A stretch of 64,000 nt of DNA from the NCBI GenBank assembly GCA_029204225.1, contig CM055109.1:40692603-40756602 (forward strand), read 5' to 3'. A program made the translations under genes and the position numbers. The notes beneath the pieces are model-generated. The model searched no databases, was not told the origin of the DNA, and worked only from the letters and a program-made list of their open reading frames with translations. Below, one piece after another: positions 1 through 12,689 of the stretch; positions within the stretch are counted from its first letter, which is position 1, and every line of letters starts with the position of its first letter. Origin of the DNA: Diphasiastrum complanatum. Taxonomy: Eukaryota > Streptophyta > Lycopodiopsida > Lycopodiales > Lycopodiaceae.

Positions 1-1454
1 ATAAGGTAGTCTATGTGACTTAGACAAAGCACAAGACTCACAAACATCCTTGTTATTACTTAAGGAACTTGGAAGACCAATCACAACCTTCTTCCTTGCC
101 ATTACCTCCAATGACTTGAAGTTGAGGTGTCCCATCCTTCTGTGCCAAACCTCTTGAATAGAAATTTGCTCGCTTGCTTTACATCCAACTTGGTTAGCAA
201 TAACACAAGCATCAAGTTTGAACAACTTCCCTTGCCTTTTACCTTTTCCAATCAAGACATCCTTCCTTTTGATCAAACAAGCATCTTCATCGAACTCCAC
301 CTTGAGGCCCTTACTTAGCATTTGACTCCCACTAAGCAAATTCTTGGTAATAGATGGAATAAACAAGACATCCTCCAAATGAACATTCCTATTTGTAGAG
401 AGAGAAATAGGAATTGTGCCAACCCCTTTGATTGCACACTCACCATCATTGGCCGTGTAGATGACCCTCTTGTCATCTCCATATGCCAACAAAGAAGTGA
501 AGTACTCTTTGTGAAAGGTCATGTGTGAACTTGCTCCACTATCAATCCACCAAAGATCTAGATCTCCATCATTAGCAAGCATACATGAAGACATCACAAA
601 ATCATCATCATTTGTATCTTGAACATCCAAACCATCCTCATCAAGAGTAAGATTACCTTGCTTGTCTCCTTGATCTCTCTTCTTCTTGTAGCACTCACTT
701 GCAAAGTGTCCTTTGATGCCACAATAGAAGCGCTTGAGCTTTGATCTATCCTTCTTTTTGCCACTTGAAGAAGCATCCACTTGATCTTGCCCTTTAGACC
801 ACTTGCTTTTGGTTTTTCCCTTGAATTTGCCCTTTGTGAACATAGCATCCTCTTGAAGTGTCGATGTAGATCCACCTCTTGCTTGAAGCCTATATTCCTC
901 ATTGATCAAGATCTCTTGAAGATCCATAAAATTTGGAAAAGTCTTTTGAATAGCAATACTTTGAACAATGTTAGCATGAGCATCCAACAAGCCATTAAGA
1001 ATCACTTGAATAAGCTCTCCTTCCTTAATGCTTTCATCTATACAAGCTAACTCATCATTCAATGCTTTCATTCTCAAAACAAAAGTACTTGGACTTTCTT
1101 CATTCTTTTGCAAACAAGAAAAGATTTGCCTTCTTAGAGTCAACACTCTAGAAGTAGACTTGGATTCATAAAGCTTCTTCAATGAATTCCAAGCTTCCAA
1201 AGATGTTGTGCACTTACCAACTTCTTGAGAAGTTCATTAGTAACATTCATCTTTATCATGTGTAGAGCCTTCTTGGCCCTCTTGTCATACCTCAATTGAT
1301 ATTGTTGTGTTGCTGGTCTCTCCTCCAAACCTACAACAATATCCAAAACATCATTCATCTCAAGAAGTAACTTCATCCTCACTTTCCACAATGAATAGTT
1401 ACTTGAGGTAAGCCTATCATTGGCTTCCAACATGACTCCAATTAAGGTTGCCAT
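1..1454 (-). pseudogene. Copia-1 gag-pol, 5' part (gag, zinc knuckle, protease, pre-integrase), runs off window
   Basis: Read on the minus strand from an ATG at 1454. The first 83 or so codons are a Copia gag (motif SSNYSLWKVRMKLLLEM). A one-base deletion near 1205-1213 shifts the frame; after it the reading frame stays open to position 1. Order of domains: gag to about 780; a zinc knuckle at 690-735 (FYCGIKGHFASEC) whose first Cys codon is now CGC, Arg, at 730-732; the aspartic protease motif WWIDSGASSHMTF with the catalytic Asp at 541-543; and the GAG-pre-integrase His/Cys module (WHRRMGHLN, then CESCALSKSH) at about 20-150. Known role: gag packages the RNA, protease cuts the polyprotein. 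The rest of integrase, RT and RNase H would lie left of the window. Identification rests on motifs and is secure. The element looks young but is broken by the frameshift and the lost knuckle Cys. Confidence 0.9.
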
Positions 1455-2027
1455 GTAGCAATGACTTGATCTTCGCTTTCAACCCACTTCAATGCACAAA
1501 TCACTCCTTTGAACAACAACAAATGTTTTCAGAAGAAATCACCAAGATTTGAAACTATCTCACAAATTCTCTTCTAACACTTATCCAAGCAAATCAACAC
1601 ATAGAATCATGGAATCTTGATCAACCTATGATCTATCCTCAATCTAATGACTTTTGCCACTTCCTAAGATTGAAACACACTCAAATGAAGTCCAGAAACC
1701 TCACTATCCATAGATCCAATCAAAATTAGGGTTTTGACAAAATCACAAAAAATTGACTATTTTAAATCTATATGCAAATGTTGAAAATTTGATATGCAAT
1801 CTATAAACCACCAGTTAGGCTGAACCAATGATAAAAAAAATCGGCCAAATCCAGTATGTGAATTCAAAAATTGGAATTGAACAAGTATATTGACCTATTT
1901 AGTGTTTTGATCTACAAAAGCAAAAAATCCGATTTTGGTGTAGAAACCTCTCTAGCATACTCTAGAATTGATACCTTCACCAAATCATTGATAGATCTGA
2001 TTTCCTCCTTCATAACCTGAAACACAA

Positions 2028-2039
2028 GCTCTGATACCA
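2028..2039 (-). promoter_or_regulatory. Copia-1 primer-binding site (initiator Met tRNA type)
   Basis: On the minus strand this reads TGGTATCAGAGC, the usual plant Copia primer-binding site for the 3' end of initiator Met tRNA. It abuts the LTR end at 2040 with no gap. The leader between it and the gag ATG (1455-2027) has no ORF. Confidence 0.9.
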
Positions 2040-2689
2040 TGTGAAAGATTTCAGATCCTTAAGATCCAATCTACTTGAATGATCTTTGGTTAGAAAGAGA
2101 AATACACTACCAATCTCACCAATGTAGAAAAATCAGCATCTACACACAAATTGAGATGCAAACACCAATAGAACTTGATCAAACCTGAATGAAATGATTA
2201 TGTACTATTTTTGTCCGTACAAAACCAACAAGCTACTATATTTCACACGTGTGGATCCAAAAATAACAAATATAGATCATTCTACACATAGAACTGCAAG
2301 CAATCACCAAGATAGTGCAGCAATGGATAGTAGAACCCAAGAGAACCATGTATAAGCATGAAATGAGATAGAGAAGAGAGAAGATGACTCTCTCCATGAG
2401 TTACATCCTTTTATAGCAGGTCCAAACCCTATTTGGCCACTTGGCTTTCCCACCAAAATGCTAACCCTACCAATTTTGGGTCTAGATTCAATGTACCCAA
2501 CTTATTCAAATTCAATCTACTCAAACTCGCATTCTATCTTTCCCACACTTTCAAAAAGTGTTTATTCAAATGAAATTTAGACTAGTGAACTTTAAAAAGT
2601 CAACCTCTAAGTCTAAAACAAGTTTTGGCCTCAATATGCCAAATATGGAAATATTGCAAAATGTGATGAAACTAGTTGAATCTTTCACA
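2040..2689 (-). repeat. Copia-1 5' LTR
   Basis: A 650 bp LTR bounded by an 11 bp perfect terminal inverted repeat, TGTGAAAGATT at 2040-2050 and AATCTTTCACA at 2679-2689. It lies directly upstream (minus strand) of the primer-binding site. A TATA-like box, CTATAAAAGG, sits on the minus strand at 2407-2416. A G-box palindrome CACACGTGTG is at 2244-2253. The partner LTR is outside the window, so a target-site duplication cannot be tested. Diverged copies of parts of it lie at 62995-63315 and from about 63731. Confidence 0.88.
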
Positions 2690-2991
2690 CAGAGCTCTTC
2701 ATCGGTGTTGTGAAGCAAAAATGGTTGAGAAGAGCATGTACTTATAGTGCCCAATAAAGTAGTAACCTGGAAGGAGAGAGTGGGAGTGAGAAATTCTATT
2801 TCCCTCCAAAATATTTTAAATGGACCAAACCAATTCAAATATTTGTGGGAAAACCTTCTAAGTAAAATTTATTTATCATGTGCAAGGGTACAGTAAAAAA
2901 AATGCTTGTAAGTATGAGGTAGCAGTACGTCAGTATCTGTCCATGTTTTCTATTTAATGCAGTAGGGTAAGACTGAACAAAGGAGCATCCA

Positions 2992-3480
<489 letters not shown>

Positions 3481-4395
3481 TCTTCCCAATCGTTCACATT
3501 TTAAATTAGCAACATGTTACACTCTTTAACGAAGTCATATCAGGACAGAAGCCATACTGATAAGTAAAAGAGCAAAAAGAAACATATTAGGTTCACAAGT
3601 GCATTCTATATGTAAGCAACTGTTTTTTCATTACACAGATGGACAATGACTTGACGGTGGTCACAGTGCTAGGTACTAGAGCACCTCTGTGCTATACTAG
3701 CCCCATGGATTTCCCATATCACTTTATCCGGGAATCCAAGCACTGAACTACTTGGGAAATTCCATGCCATTCAAGTGTACCATAGTCGAGTCTTGTAAGA
3801 GTATGTGACTTAACTTATAATAACTGGACTTGAGATGCCGAGAAAAAAATTCTTTCAATAACTCACGCATATGTAAATAAATACGCATGCATAACTATCA
3901 GTTATCATATATAATACCCAAAACCCATTCCAAGCAAGATTTATAGTATCATGACCAATGCATGAATAATAATGAGTAAGGCTGCTCACCGTATCGGTGA
4001 TATTCCATATTGCATCGTACTTGAATGTGAGTTGAAGTAATCTCGTGTGAAATATCCATCTTCAGCTGCTTACTCAAATCACCTACGTGCTAAAAGCATT
4101 CAAACCGAAAGTATGGGGTTACCCATAATGTACTTTTTTAAGGCTTCATAGTGTCATCACCAATAATTGCTTGCTTTTTTGAAAATTAGTGACGTTTTTG
4201 GGTTGTTTGCATTCCCCACCGCATACAGATCGATCATAACCATTTATCTCAAGCTCATATAGTCATACAAAGCATACTTTGTACTGGTAGCTTTCGCATA
4301 CTCACAGATACTATCATAAAGGTTACCACAGGTGGATAACCTCGTGGTTACTATCACATCAAGAGAGCATTATCAAAAGCAATACTATCTGGGCT

Positions 4396-5970
4396 CTACC
4401 TTCAGAGTCTTTGGTCGCACCATGGGTCCAAGCAGTCAGCCCTCTCCTCGAAGCAACGGGCATTTACCCAATGCTATTTACCCTCGCCACTAACATGGAC
4501 TTCGTCCTCATGGCCTACGCCATGTGGGACCAAGATAAACACCGTTTTTACATCCAATACCATGATAAGACGCACCGCGTGCATGTTAATGCTCGCTCCC
4601 TAGCTACCATTAGACTTGTTTCTGGTGATAGACCCAAGCCTAGCCACCGTCGTGCACCTAATGTCATCAAACCATATCTGACCCAACGGGGTTGGCTCAA
4701 CTGGTTAGCTTGGCATCCAAAGTTTCTTTGGTCCCAGGTTCGAGCCTCCCCTTGGAAACCAAGAAGCATCAAACCATATCTGACCCTCCCTACTACTGAA
4801 TCCATTCTTCATACTTATAATGGTTATTTGATAAAGGCTATCAACGACCCCACCATCCAAATTGTTGCTCAGCTATTAAACAATTTCCTAGTTGTGTCAT
4901 TCAATCCAACCTCCTCCATCAAATTGTGAAATCCTATAAGGAATTTTTGAGCTCCTCGGTTGCGCCTTATGATCGGCATGCCTTCATCATCAACAAGTTG
5001 AAACTCGTCATAAAACCCAACGTGCGCGACCGGATCGTTGCAGGACCCTTCTTCTTTGCAACCTCGCATATACCCTCCTTGAATAGAAATTTCAGGATTT
5101 CAATCGCTCTGATGTCCTATGCACCACTGTTCCATACACCAGTCTTATTTTCCCCACCACTACTTGTACCGCTTCAACTAACTCATCGGCCAGCAAACGT
5201 ATGCGTGGCACTGCCTCAACCTCCACAAAAGTCCTCTTGCCACATGCCAACGCACCATACCTCCATGCCCTGCATCCACTTCTTCTACTTCCACTTTCGT
5301 CCAACCATCCGCTACTGCCATTGTCTCTATTCCTATCACCCCTATTCCTCCACCTTCCGCAGTCGTTCTCGCTTCTTCTACACCCTCCATCACCATTGCA
5401 TCTTCCATCCTTCGTGCCTCCCCTACTTCCTCCATTTCCACTCCACTTCTCAACGTTAACCCTCTCGATTCGTAGTTATCCCCCAACACCCTCTCTTGGC
5501 TCAACCAGATTCACTACATCCCTCTGCAATCTCCATCCATCCTCGACACCACACTTTAGTTCCCTTCTCTTCCACAAGTAGCTTCTTTCAAAACACCCAT
5601 TTAGACACCTCTCCATGCCACTGCCACTCCTCTCACACCCCCTCCCAATCCATCTCATCAGACTGCCTAGGATGACAAACTGTTGTCCAATGAAGCTTTC
5701 ACACTAACAGAGTACGTTCCATCCCCTCTGCATGCTGACCTCCCCGCACCAAACGATATGGTTGAGCCTGAAACGCTTGTAGAAGATGATGATGATGGCA
5801 TGCAAGTCATGTAGGCACCAACTCAAGCATCCCCAAGAAGTAGCACCCTACCGGCCGTGCCTATGAATCTCATGTCGGCATACCAGTTCTTGGAAAACTT
5901 TGTCTAGGATATGGTAGCAGCCAAACCTTCATTAGATGGCAAGCTAGTGGAATTGGCCACCGGGGTGTAC
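4396..5970 (+). pseudogene. Unrecognised retroelement ORF family, copy a (LVAPWV type)
   Basis: Protein-like reading with no in-frame ATG at its start; it enters around LPSESLVAPWVQAV and continues TNMDFVLMAYAMWDQDKHRF, then VHVNARSLATI. A diverged minus-strand copy lies at 59690-60203 with matching blocks (LPSTSMVTQWMTL, INMDFITLAFSMW, HKVHIIETALAAI), which is strong evidence for an old protein family. The frame stops at 4927-4929. A continuation in another frame (KEFLSSSVAPYDRHAF) leads into a Ser/Thr/Pro-rich tail and an acidic segment near 5770-5800 (EDDDDGMQ), with further in-frame stops. I do not recognise the domain. The minus-strand copy lies behind a Gypsy pol end and spacer array, suggesting an extra ORF of that Gypsy lineage. 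An 82 bp insertion interrupts it at 4685-4766. It ends abruptly against Copia-3 at about 5975. Confidence 0.6.
4685..4766 (+). mobile_element. tRNA-derived SINE-like insertion with 20 bp target-site duplication
   Basis: An 82 bp insertion flanked by two perfect copies of catcaaaccatatctgaccc, at 4665-4684 and 4767-4786. Inside are an A-box-like TGGCTCAACTGG at 4693-4704 and a B-box-like GGTTCGAGCC at 4737-4746, spaced as in a tRNA gene. This is the internal RNA polymerase III promoter of tRNA-derived SINEs. There is no long 3' body or poly-A tail, so it is either a very short or truncated SINE or a retroposed tRNA-like RNA. Insert plus one duplication is 102 bp, exactly 34 codons, and keeps the host reading frame open. 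Confidence 0.8.
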
Positions 5971-5979
5971 TAGTTCAAA

Positions 5980-7150
5980 CTAATACAATAAATTTCTCAA
6001 CCAAAATGCTTCTTTAATAGATTTAAAAGTAGCAATATACTCTACTTTTGTAGATGAAAAAACAATATTGGTTTGCTTACGACTGTTCCAAGAAATAGGA
6101 CCACCATTGAGGAAGAATGTAAATCTAGATGTGGATTTATGAATATCTACATCTCCTCCCGCCCTTGCATTGGAGTATCCATTGAGCCGATGAAGATTGT
6201 CATTGTTGACTTCTCCATAGCAGATGCACTGGTCCATTGTAGCTTGTATGTATCTCATGACTCTTATAAGACCCTTCCAATGGATCATGCCAGGATTTTG
6301 GCCATGAATTGGCCGAGTGAGCTAACTGCAAAGGCAATATCAGGTCTTGTATAGACCATTGCATACATTAGAGATCCAAGTATTGATTGACAAGGATACT
6401 CTCTCAACTGCTCCTCTTCCTGCTTGGTCTGAGGATGTTGGCAATCGCAGGCCTGGATTCATCGGTGAGTGAGCTAATTAACAATTAATCAGATTGTATC
6501 TGATAAGAATGTTGTGAAGATATCTTTGTTGAGTAATAAATATCAGCCATCTCGCTCTGTCTCTATGGATTTGAATGCCCAGACAGAAGTGAGCTTCGTC
6601 CAGATTGGTCATGTTGAATTCGGAAGATAGCAACATCCTTTACTAGATTGGTATTGTTGCTGAAGAGAGCAACGTATCATCAACATACAGGGTGATGATA
6701 ATGAGATGTTGTTGCACTGACTTGAAGTATACATTGTTGTCGGCTATGCTTGGTTGAAAACCTTGTTGGATGATAGATGTGTTGATTCTCTGGAACCAAG
6801 CTCTGGCTTATTCCTTCAAATCATAAACTGCCTTATGGAGTTACAGACATGATGCTTCATACCTTCATGAATGTATCCTTTAGGCTGTATCATGTAGATG
6901 TCTTCTTCGATGACTCCATTCAGATAAGCTGTTTGTACATCGAGTTGATGTACTTTGAGGTCGGCACAATAAGAGGGCTCGGATTGATGAATGCTTGAAT
7001 ACTAGAGTGAAAGTCTCGTTGTAATCAATGTCGAGGATATGAACAAATCCTCATGCTACAAGTCATGTCTTCCTTTGATCAATTTCCCATTGGCGTTGTA
7101 TTTGATCTTAAAGACTCATTTGTAGTCGATAAGATTGCAGCCAGTAGGAG
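5980..7150 (-). pseudogene. Copia-3 reverse transcriptase and RNase H remnant
   Basis: RT motif KVHQLDVQTAYLNGVIEED is near 6890-6950 and the active-site box TLYVDDTLLSS has its YVDD codons at 6676-6687, intact. Many stops and frameshifts lie between. RNase H follows in one open block at 5980-6288 (GYSNARAGGDVDIHKSTS, then SSTKVEYIATFKS), which matches Copia RNase H. The acidic residue of the family GYSDADWAG motif is Asn here (YSNARA). The block ends with a stop at 5980. Confidence 0.85.
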
Positions 7151-7385
7151 CTTCGACTAGTGGCCATGTCTGGTTCTAGATAAGAGAGGAATTCTCTCTA
7201 TCCATTGTTTCTCTCTAGATATTGGAGTCTGATTGGCTAAGTGCCTCTTCGACAGTTGTCGGTTCCTACAGTAAAAGAGAGGCAGACTCAGAAGTATACC
7301 TTGTGGGCTATGTGCGCACTCTGCTTGATCTTCTTGGAGGAAGTGATATCGGCTGATGATCCATTTCTTGGATTTGTCGTTGTTG

Positions 7386-8520
7386 CTAAGTAGTAGCAAC
7401 TTCTTCATCTGACTTGTTGACGAAGAGTTGATCGACTATCGGCTTGCTTGATCTAGTTGCTAGAATTGTCGTGTCGGAAGCAGGTGTTGAAGGTTCATAT
7501 GGAACTTTGTCCTTGCCTTTGAGGTCGATAAACGGATCCTCAATAAAGACTGGTTTCCTTTTGAACATAATATGCTGGGTATCGGGGTCATACAACGTGT
7601 AGGTGTTGTTAGATGAAGTATATCCAATAAGAATGGTCTTGAGACCTTGGAAGTGAAATTTCTTCCTTGTCTCCTTCGGCATCTGCACTTAGGCGATGCA
7701 TCCGAATACTTGAAGATTCTTCAATGAAGGCTTAGAGCCTATCCAAACTTCGTGTGGTTTTTTGTCTGAGAGTGCCTCTGTCGAACATCTGTTCTGGATG
7801 TAAGCTACAGTGGAGATAGCTTCAACCCAAAAGCTCTTTGGCAAAGATGCATGTGGCTGACTTGACAAAATTATGATTCTTCCTCTCGGCTAAGCCATTC
7901 AACTACGGCGAATAAGAAGTGATAAATTGTTGTTCAATCCCTTGGCTTTGGCAATACTCCTTGAATTCGATAGAGATGTATTCTCCACCATTATCTGACC
8001 TCAGGGGTTTTATTGTCTTATTAGTCTCTTTCTCTCCATGCTCCTTGAAGATTCTAAAGCAATTGAAAGCTTCTGATTTCTTCTTGATAAAATAAACCAT
8101 AGTCTTCTGGGAAATTTATCAATAAAAGTTACAAAATACTTTGCATCCCTTAGTGAAGGACTATGCATTGGGCCACATATATATGTATGTACAACATCTA
8201 GTAATCCTATCAGGGTAGTCGAGATCAAGAACAATGGATTGCTTAGACATTTGATATACAAAAGCATGATTCAAATGACCAAGTCTATAATGCCAAAGTA
8301 AACTTTTATTTATCTGAATAGAAGTACTAAGAGCCTGACTAGAGGCAGAAAAACAATGACTTAATCTGTACAAGTACCTATGTCTCTTTTCGAGTGCTAG
8401 GATCTTACCTGTCTTATCGACTACTTTACACTGTTGTAATTCTGCTAACAAAGAGCAGATTTGTCGATAGATTCCATACATGAAGGACATTTGAAAGTAG
8501 CTTACATTGATCATTGGCAA
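7386..8520 (-). pseudogene. Copia-3 integrase remnant
   Basis: GAG-pre-integrase motif LLWHYRLGHLNHAFVY, then an integrase core in several frames: KYFVTFIDKFPRRLW, then LRSDNGGEYISIEFKEY (7950-8000) with the second catalytic Asp in SDN, then the post-integrase LIGYTSSNNTYTLYDPDTQ (7560-7650). The N-terminal zinc module has lost spacing. Frameshifts separate the blocks near 8110 and 7905. Family role: inserts element cDNA into the chromosome. Not functional as read. Confidence 0.85.
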
Positions 8521-8559
8521 AGCTCAATCTTATTGCACCTTCACCTTTAATAGCTTGTG

Positions 8560-9489
8560 TGCTATGTTTTGTGGTTCTGGAATAAAGAAACCATGGGCGA
8601 TCATTGGATGTTTCTTGATGGCTAGTCATGAAGGCATCATGATCCAATTCTTGAATGGGCTGTGATGCTTCTGTAGCTGTATTTTCCACTTGATTTGACT
8701 GTCCTTTGCTGTTGTTCTTGGCTTGTAGTATGCGACAGTCTTGGATATTGTGGTTGGAATGCTTGCAATAATTGCAAAACAGCTTCTTCTTTGTTGGCTT
8801 ATTTGACTACTCTTGACGTTGTGTCAGCTTCAATGGCTTTGAGCCTTTCTTCTTCTACTTAGTCGAGCCTCTGTTGGTGTATAAGGCATGAGAGTTGACA
8901 ATTGAGAAATTGGAGGCTATGTTCCTTCGAGTGTCTTCCTACAATAGCATTGTGATAACTCTTGAAAGAGTCAGCTTTGGGTGTGTTGTGATGATCATCA
9001 CCCAGCTGTCATATGAGCTTGACAAGCTTGATAGTAGTGTCATTATTGCATCTTGATCGTCTATGATAGATTTGTCGCCATTTGCTTCAACATGTTCTTA
9101 AACTGGTTTATGTGATTCTGCAGGGAATCACCATTTGTCATCTTGAAGGAGTAAAATTTCTTCCTGAGATGTAGCTTGGAAGCTATATCTCACACTTCGT
9201 ATATTGTACTCAAGATGTCCCAGACTTCCTTGGAGGTCTGAGCTTTAGACACATGGCCAATTTTCATGTCTGATATGTTGAGGATGATCAGCGCAAAAGC
9301 TTTATTGTCCTTCAGCTTCCATCAGAAAACTGCAGCGTCTTCGGCTTCGGGTCTTCTTGCCTCTGCACCTGTAACAATGTCGTACAACTCTTTAGCCATT
9401 AGCACAATTTTCATCTTAAATTTCCATAGATGGTAATTGGCTCCATCAAGCTTGTCCATGATAGGACTAGCTTTCCCTTGGAAATCCAT
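8560..9489 (-). pseudogene. Copia-3 gag, zinc knuckle and protease remnant
   Basis: Gag starts at ATG 9489 (MDFQGKASPIMDKLDGANYH) with the usual Copia gag pattern, then EVWDILSTIYEV. Premature stops follow (for example after EDAAVF and STIYEV), plus at least one frameshift near 9070. A complete CCHC knuckle, CNYCKHSNHNIQDC, lies around 8737-8778. The protease site reads WFLYSRTTKHS where the family has W-F-L-D-S-G: the catalytic Asp codon is now TAT at 8582-8584 and the Gly is Arg. The protease could not work even if translated. Confidence 0.85.
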
Positions 9490-9668
9490 GTGAAAGATTA
9501 GTCTAAGTGATAGTAGTAACTATCAGTGACTTAAGAATGAAAATCTAATGCAAACTTATAGAACAAGAAAACAAATTACTCTATCGGTTTAGTAGAGTCG
9601 GATTCTGTGGGAAGCTTATCAAGCTATAGAAATAGCTCTGACGTAAAACTGCTTAAATAATCAGATAA

Positions 9669-9680
9669 GTTCTGATACCA
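9669..9680 (-). promoter_or_regulatory. Copia-3 primer-binding site
   Basis: Reads TGGTATCAGAAC on the minus strand, one mismatch from the initiator-Met type. The LTR would begin at 9681. The stretch 9681-11100 should contain that LTR, but I could not place its other end and see no gene in it. Confidence 0.75.
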
Positions 9681-11105
9681 TGCTGGAAAAGTGAATGCTA
9701 AGAAATGTGAATTTCCTCGGTGTGTGCACTATCGGTTAACAGTAGGCAAACACAAGAATGAACTAGAGTTTGATTGCGTGATGGTTCTGGAAGCGAAGAG
9801 CAGACAATCAAACAAAGCAATTAAAAAGTCAGACAGAGAGTGGAAAGCATGCAATATTGACAAATAATTTGAACGTAGAACCAGACAATAGTTTATTCAG
9901 ATTAAGTGTAATGAAATACAAGTCAGATAATGCAGGTGAGCACAAGACAATTGTGGGCAAAATCGCATGCTCACAAAGCTAACAACAATCTGTAAAAGCT
10001 ATGAGCTTATTATTAACGATCCGTCTGAAGAAAAAAATTGATGCATGAAAGCATCTACAGTGTCTATCTCATTAACTACACCTCATTGATTGATTACAAT
10101 GATAAATATACAATTTTACATTTGTGCATATGAGTGTACAAAAGATGGCATGGAGCCATTGTATCGTTAGGAAGTGAAGAAACAATATGTTTCTATTACC
10201 AAAGCTTTGCTAGCTTTCAACTCTCAATTTGACGAAAAGACACAAAACGAAAATGTTCGCGAACAGCACAACACAGCATGACACAAAAATGTTTGCAACA
10301 CAAAACTCTTCGTGCTCCAATGGACCAGGAAGGTCAACCAAGTACTATGAAGTACAAATCCTTGATATAATATGGTGACATCAGTAGAAGAACGTTAGGA
10401 CGTGTCTAATCTGCCACTCTTGTAATCCATGATTAGTTATAGATGGTTTAATCTGTCTGATCAGGAATGTTACTCGAAGTGACACGAAAAAATTTGCGAC
10501 ATATACACATTTTGCTAGATGCATCAAACAGATGCATATAGACAAAATACAGAAAAGAAGTCCGGCTGTGAGCGAGACAATTTTTGTAAGCAGGATCCAC
10601 ATAGATCCAAGAAGTCCGCTAGTAAGCAAGACACTATTCATGGGAGAACACTCCTTCTCTCACGCCAATGTGCTATGTGGGTCTGTCACACAATGCTCAA
10701 AATGAAGAGGATCAATAAATGATGTTGTAGCTATTATGCACATATCATTCTAAATTTTATCTGATCTCGAATGAATTATTGTTTGTTATTATTCATGTAT
10801 CTCATTTACTTGTTTTATCAATTTCGCACACCAATTCAATCTTGTTGAATGTTGTATTAATCTATAACATAGGTCAGTAGTGTCTGTCCACATTTTGGAA
10901 GATTGTAGGAATGATATAGCAGGTAGTGACCAGCAATCATATCCGAACTCCATCCGAATTGATTTTGTTCGCGACTGTTTTCGCTTCGTGTTTCGTTTCG
11001 CTTCACGATTACTTCACTTCAGCAATATTAGAGCTCGTTCAAGTTTCTTTTCGCTTCGTTTTGTTACGTTACAAAGCCACACTGATTGCCCAATCTCTCC
11101 ATCAG

Positions 11106-11400
11106 TGGTATCAAAGTCTGTCATGGTCTGACATAGCCACAAAGCTATCAGATCCAAGAGGCTAAGCATTCAAGACAAAGAACCATTAACAAGTGAGAAC
11201 ACAATTCACAGCAATGGCTTCAATAAGCAATATACAATCAAAGTTTTGTACAATACTTGACTCGTCATGATCTAATTTCCTAGATGGAAGGTTAAGACCT
11301 CTCTTATACACAAAGAGAAGGATTTTGTCCCTGGGAAGACAACACCGAGGAGATGCCTACAACTACAGACAAGGAACTGTGAAAATTGTCAACATTTCCT
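11106..11400 (+). pseudogene. Copia leader and gag N-terminus fragment (plus strand)
   Basis: TGGTATCAAAGT at 11106-11117 resembles the Met-tRNA primer-binding site. An ATG at 11214 begins MASISNIQSKFCTILDSS, then a stop. In the neighbouring frame WKVKTSLIHKE and EDNTEEMPTTTDKEL follow, the start of a Copia gag. A one-base loss after the NFLD codons separates the frames. The homology ends near 11390, where an LTR-like segment starts. Confidence 0.65.
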
Positions 11401-12037
11401 AGCTAGTTTGAGGCCTAAATTGGCTAAAATTGTAAATAGTTTTGGTTCTGGAGTTTTGCACGTGTGAACCAGGCCACAATGTTTTTATTTACTGTATTTT
11501 TTCAGTATGATGAAGTGTCAAACTTCATACCCTTCAAAATGAGACCATTTTGATGTATTTTGGTCATATAAGCCATTTTTAGCTATTTTTCCTATATAGG
11601 GAATATCTAGGGTCAAGTACCTTCTAGAGAGAGGAGAGAGAGTCATCTTCCTCATCCATAAATAGTAGGGAAGTCATGGAGAACAGGTTGGAGAAACCTT
11701 TTGTATGCTTCATTGAGATCAATAGATCATTGTCATTGTTTCTTCCTCCATTGAGAGCATTGTTGTGTGTATTGTCTTCAAGCTATTGTGTATGATCTTA
11801 GGTGCTTTCCAAAAGTGATAGGCTGATGTATTATGGACTGTATAATGCTATTTTGGGCCGCACTTGATGTTTATGGAAGTTTCCATTTGTGATAAATGCT
11901 TTTTGATCAAGTTCTTTGCATTCTAGGTAGCATAGAATGTGTTGCCAATTCCTAGCTTATGTAGTTTGGAGTGCAAGCATTCAAGCCAATGATCTTGGAG
12001 TTTAGATCCACTTAGGATCTGTATTTTTCACACATAT
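11388..12037 (+). repeat. LTR-like segment
   Basis: It begins TGTCAACATTTCC and ends TTTTTCACA, about 650 bp, similar in size to the LTRs at 2040 and 16948. A TATA-like CCTATATAGGG lies at 11591-11601, and CACGTG near 11459. No primer-binding site or duplication confirms the ends, so this is tentative. From 12038 to 12690 no gene is seen; that stretch is rich in TTCG/CGTT words (12245-12470), as is 10960-11065. Confidence 0.35.
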
Positions 12038-12689
12038 CTCTTATTCTCTCCTTTTTATTATGATCCAGAGAGGATCGTTTATACCTCCACTATGGGGAGT
12101 TTACAAGATAGCTAAACATAGAATCACATTGCTAGTTAACGCTAATCAACTAGTTAGTTAGTCTGTGTCATTGCTACTCGTTTCAGCTAGGCATGAAGCC
12201 TGTTGAGCTGCCAGCTGGCAGCGCAAAAGATTTTCCTTCATCTATTTCGTAATCTCCCGTTTGCTTTCGTTCTTTTCGTAGTTTTCGTTTCGCGTCTCTT
12301 TTTCGACTTTGCAGTCTTGGAGGCATGTTTGCGATTCGCGATTAATATGCAAATCGTTCGTGCTTCAAGTCAAAGGCACGTTGACTGTCGTGAATTGTTC
12401 TCGTTTGTGCTTTGAGTCAAAGTCATGTCGATTGTTGCGAATTGTTTGACCTTCGTGTCTTGTTCGTGTTGCGACAAAGTTGTAGGAGATAAATGGTTGG
12501 CCCATTGGATCTATTGGTGCGTACTGCTAATCTGGGAAGGTGTGGTGCTTGATTTGCTATCCTTTGTGCTATTGATCATCCCAATCTCAGATTCATCCGA
12601 TGGTGGGTTCCTAAGTGATTGGATCTTGCTTATACATTAGAATGTTGTCTGGATCTCAAGGATCTGATCGGCCGAAAGTTAATTTAAGG

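Larger units (their letters stand above)
5975..9680 (-). mobile_element. Copia-3, decayed full internal region
   Basis: On the minus strand the order is primer-binding site (9669-9680), gag (from ATG 9489), zinc knuckle, protease, integrase, RT and RNase H (ending 5980). This is the Copia order. All blocks carry stops or frameshifts. No 3' LTR follows RNase H; the sequence changes at about 5975 into the unrelated ORF at 4396-5970, so the 3' end has been lost. The right-hand LTR should begin TGCTGGAAAAG at 9681, but its far end was not found. Confidence 0.88.

Noticed and set aside
5178-5581. Several overlapping ORFs on both strands of the Ser/Thr/Pro-rich stretch
   Set aside because: They are shadows of the low-complexity tail of the ORF at 4396-5970.
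10381-10722. Small ORFs on both strands near 10.4-10.7 kb
   Set aside because: No domain and overlapping in both directions; probably within the unplaced Copia-3 LTR region.
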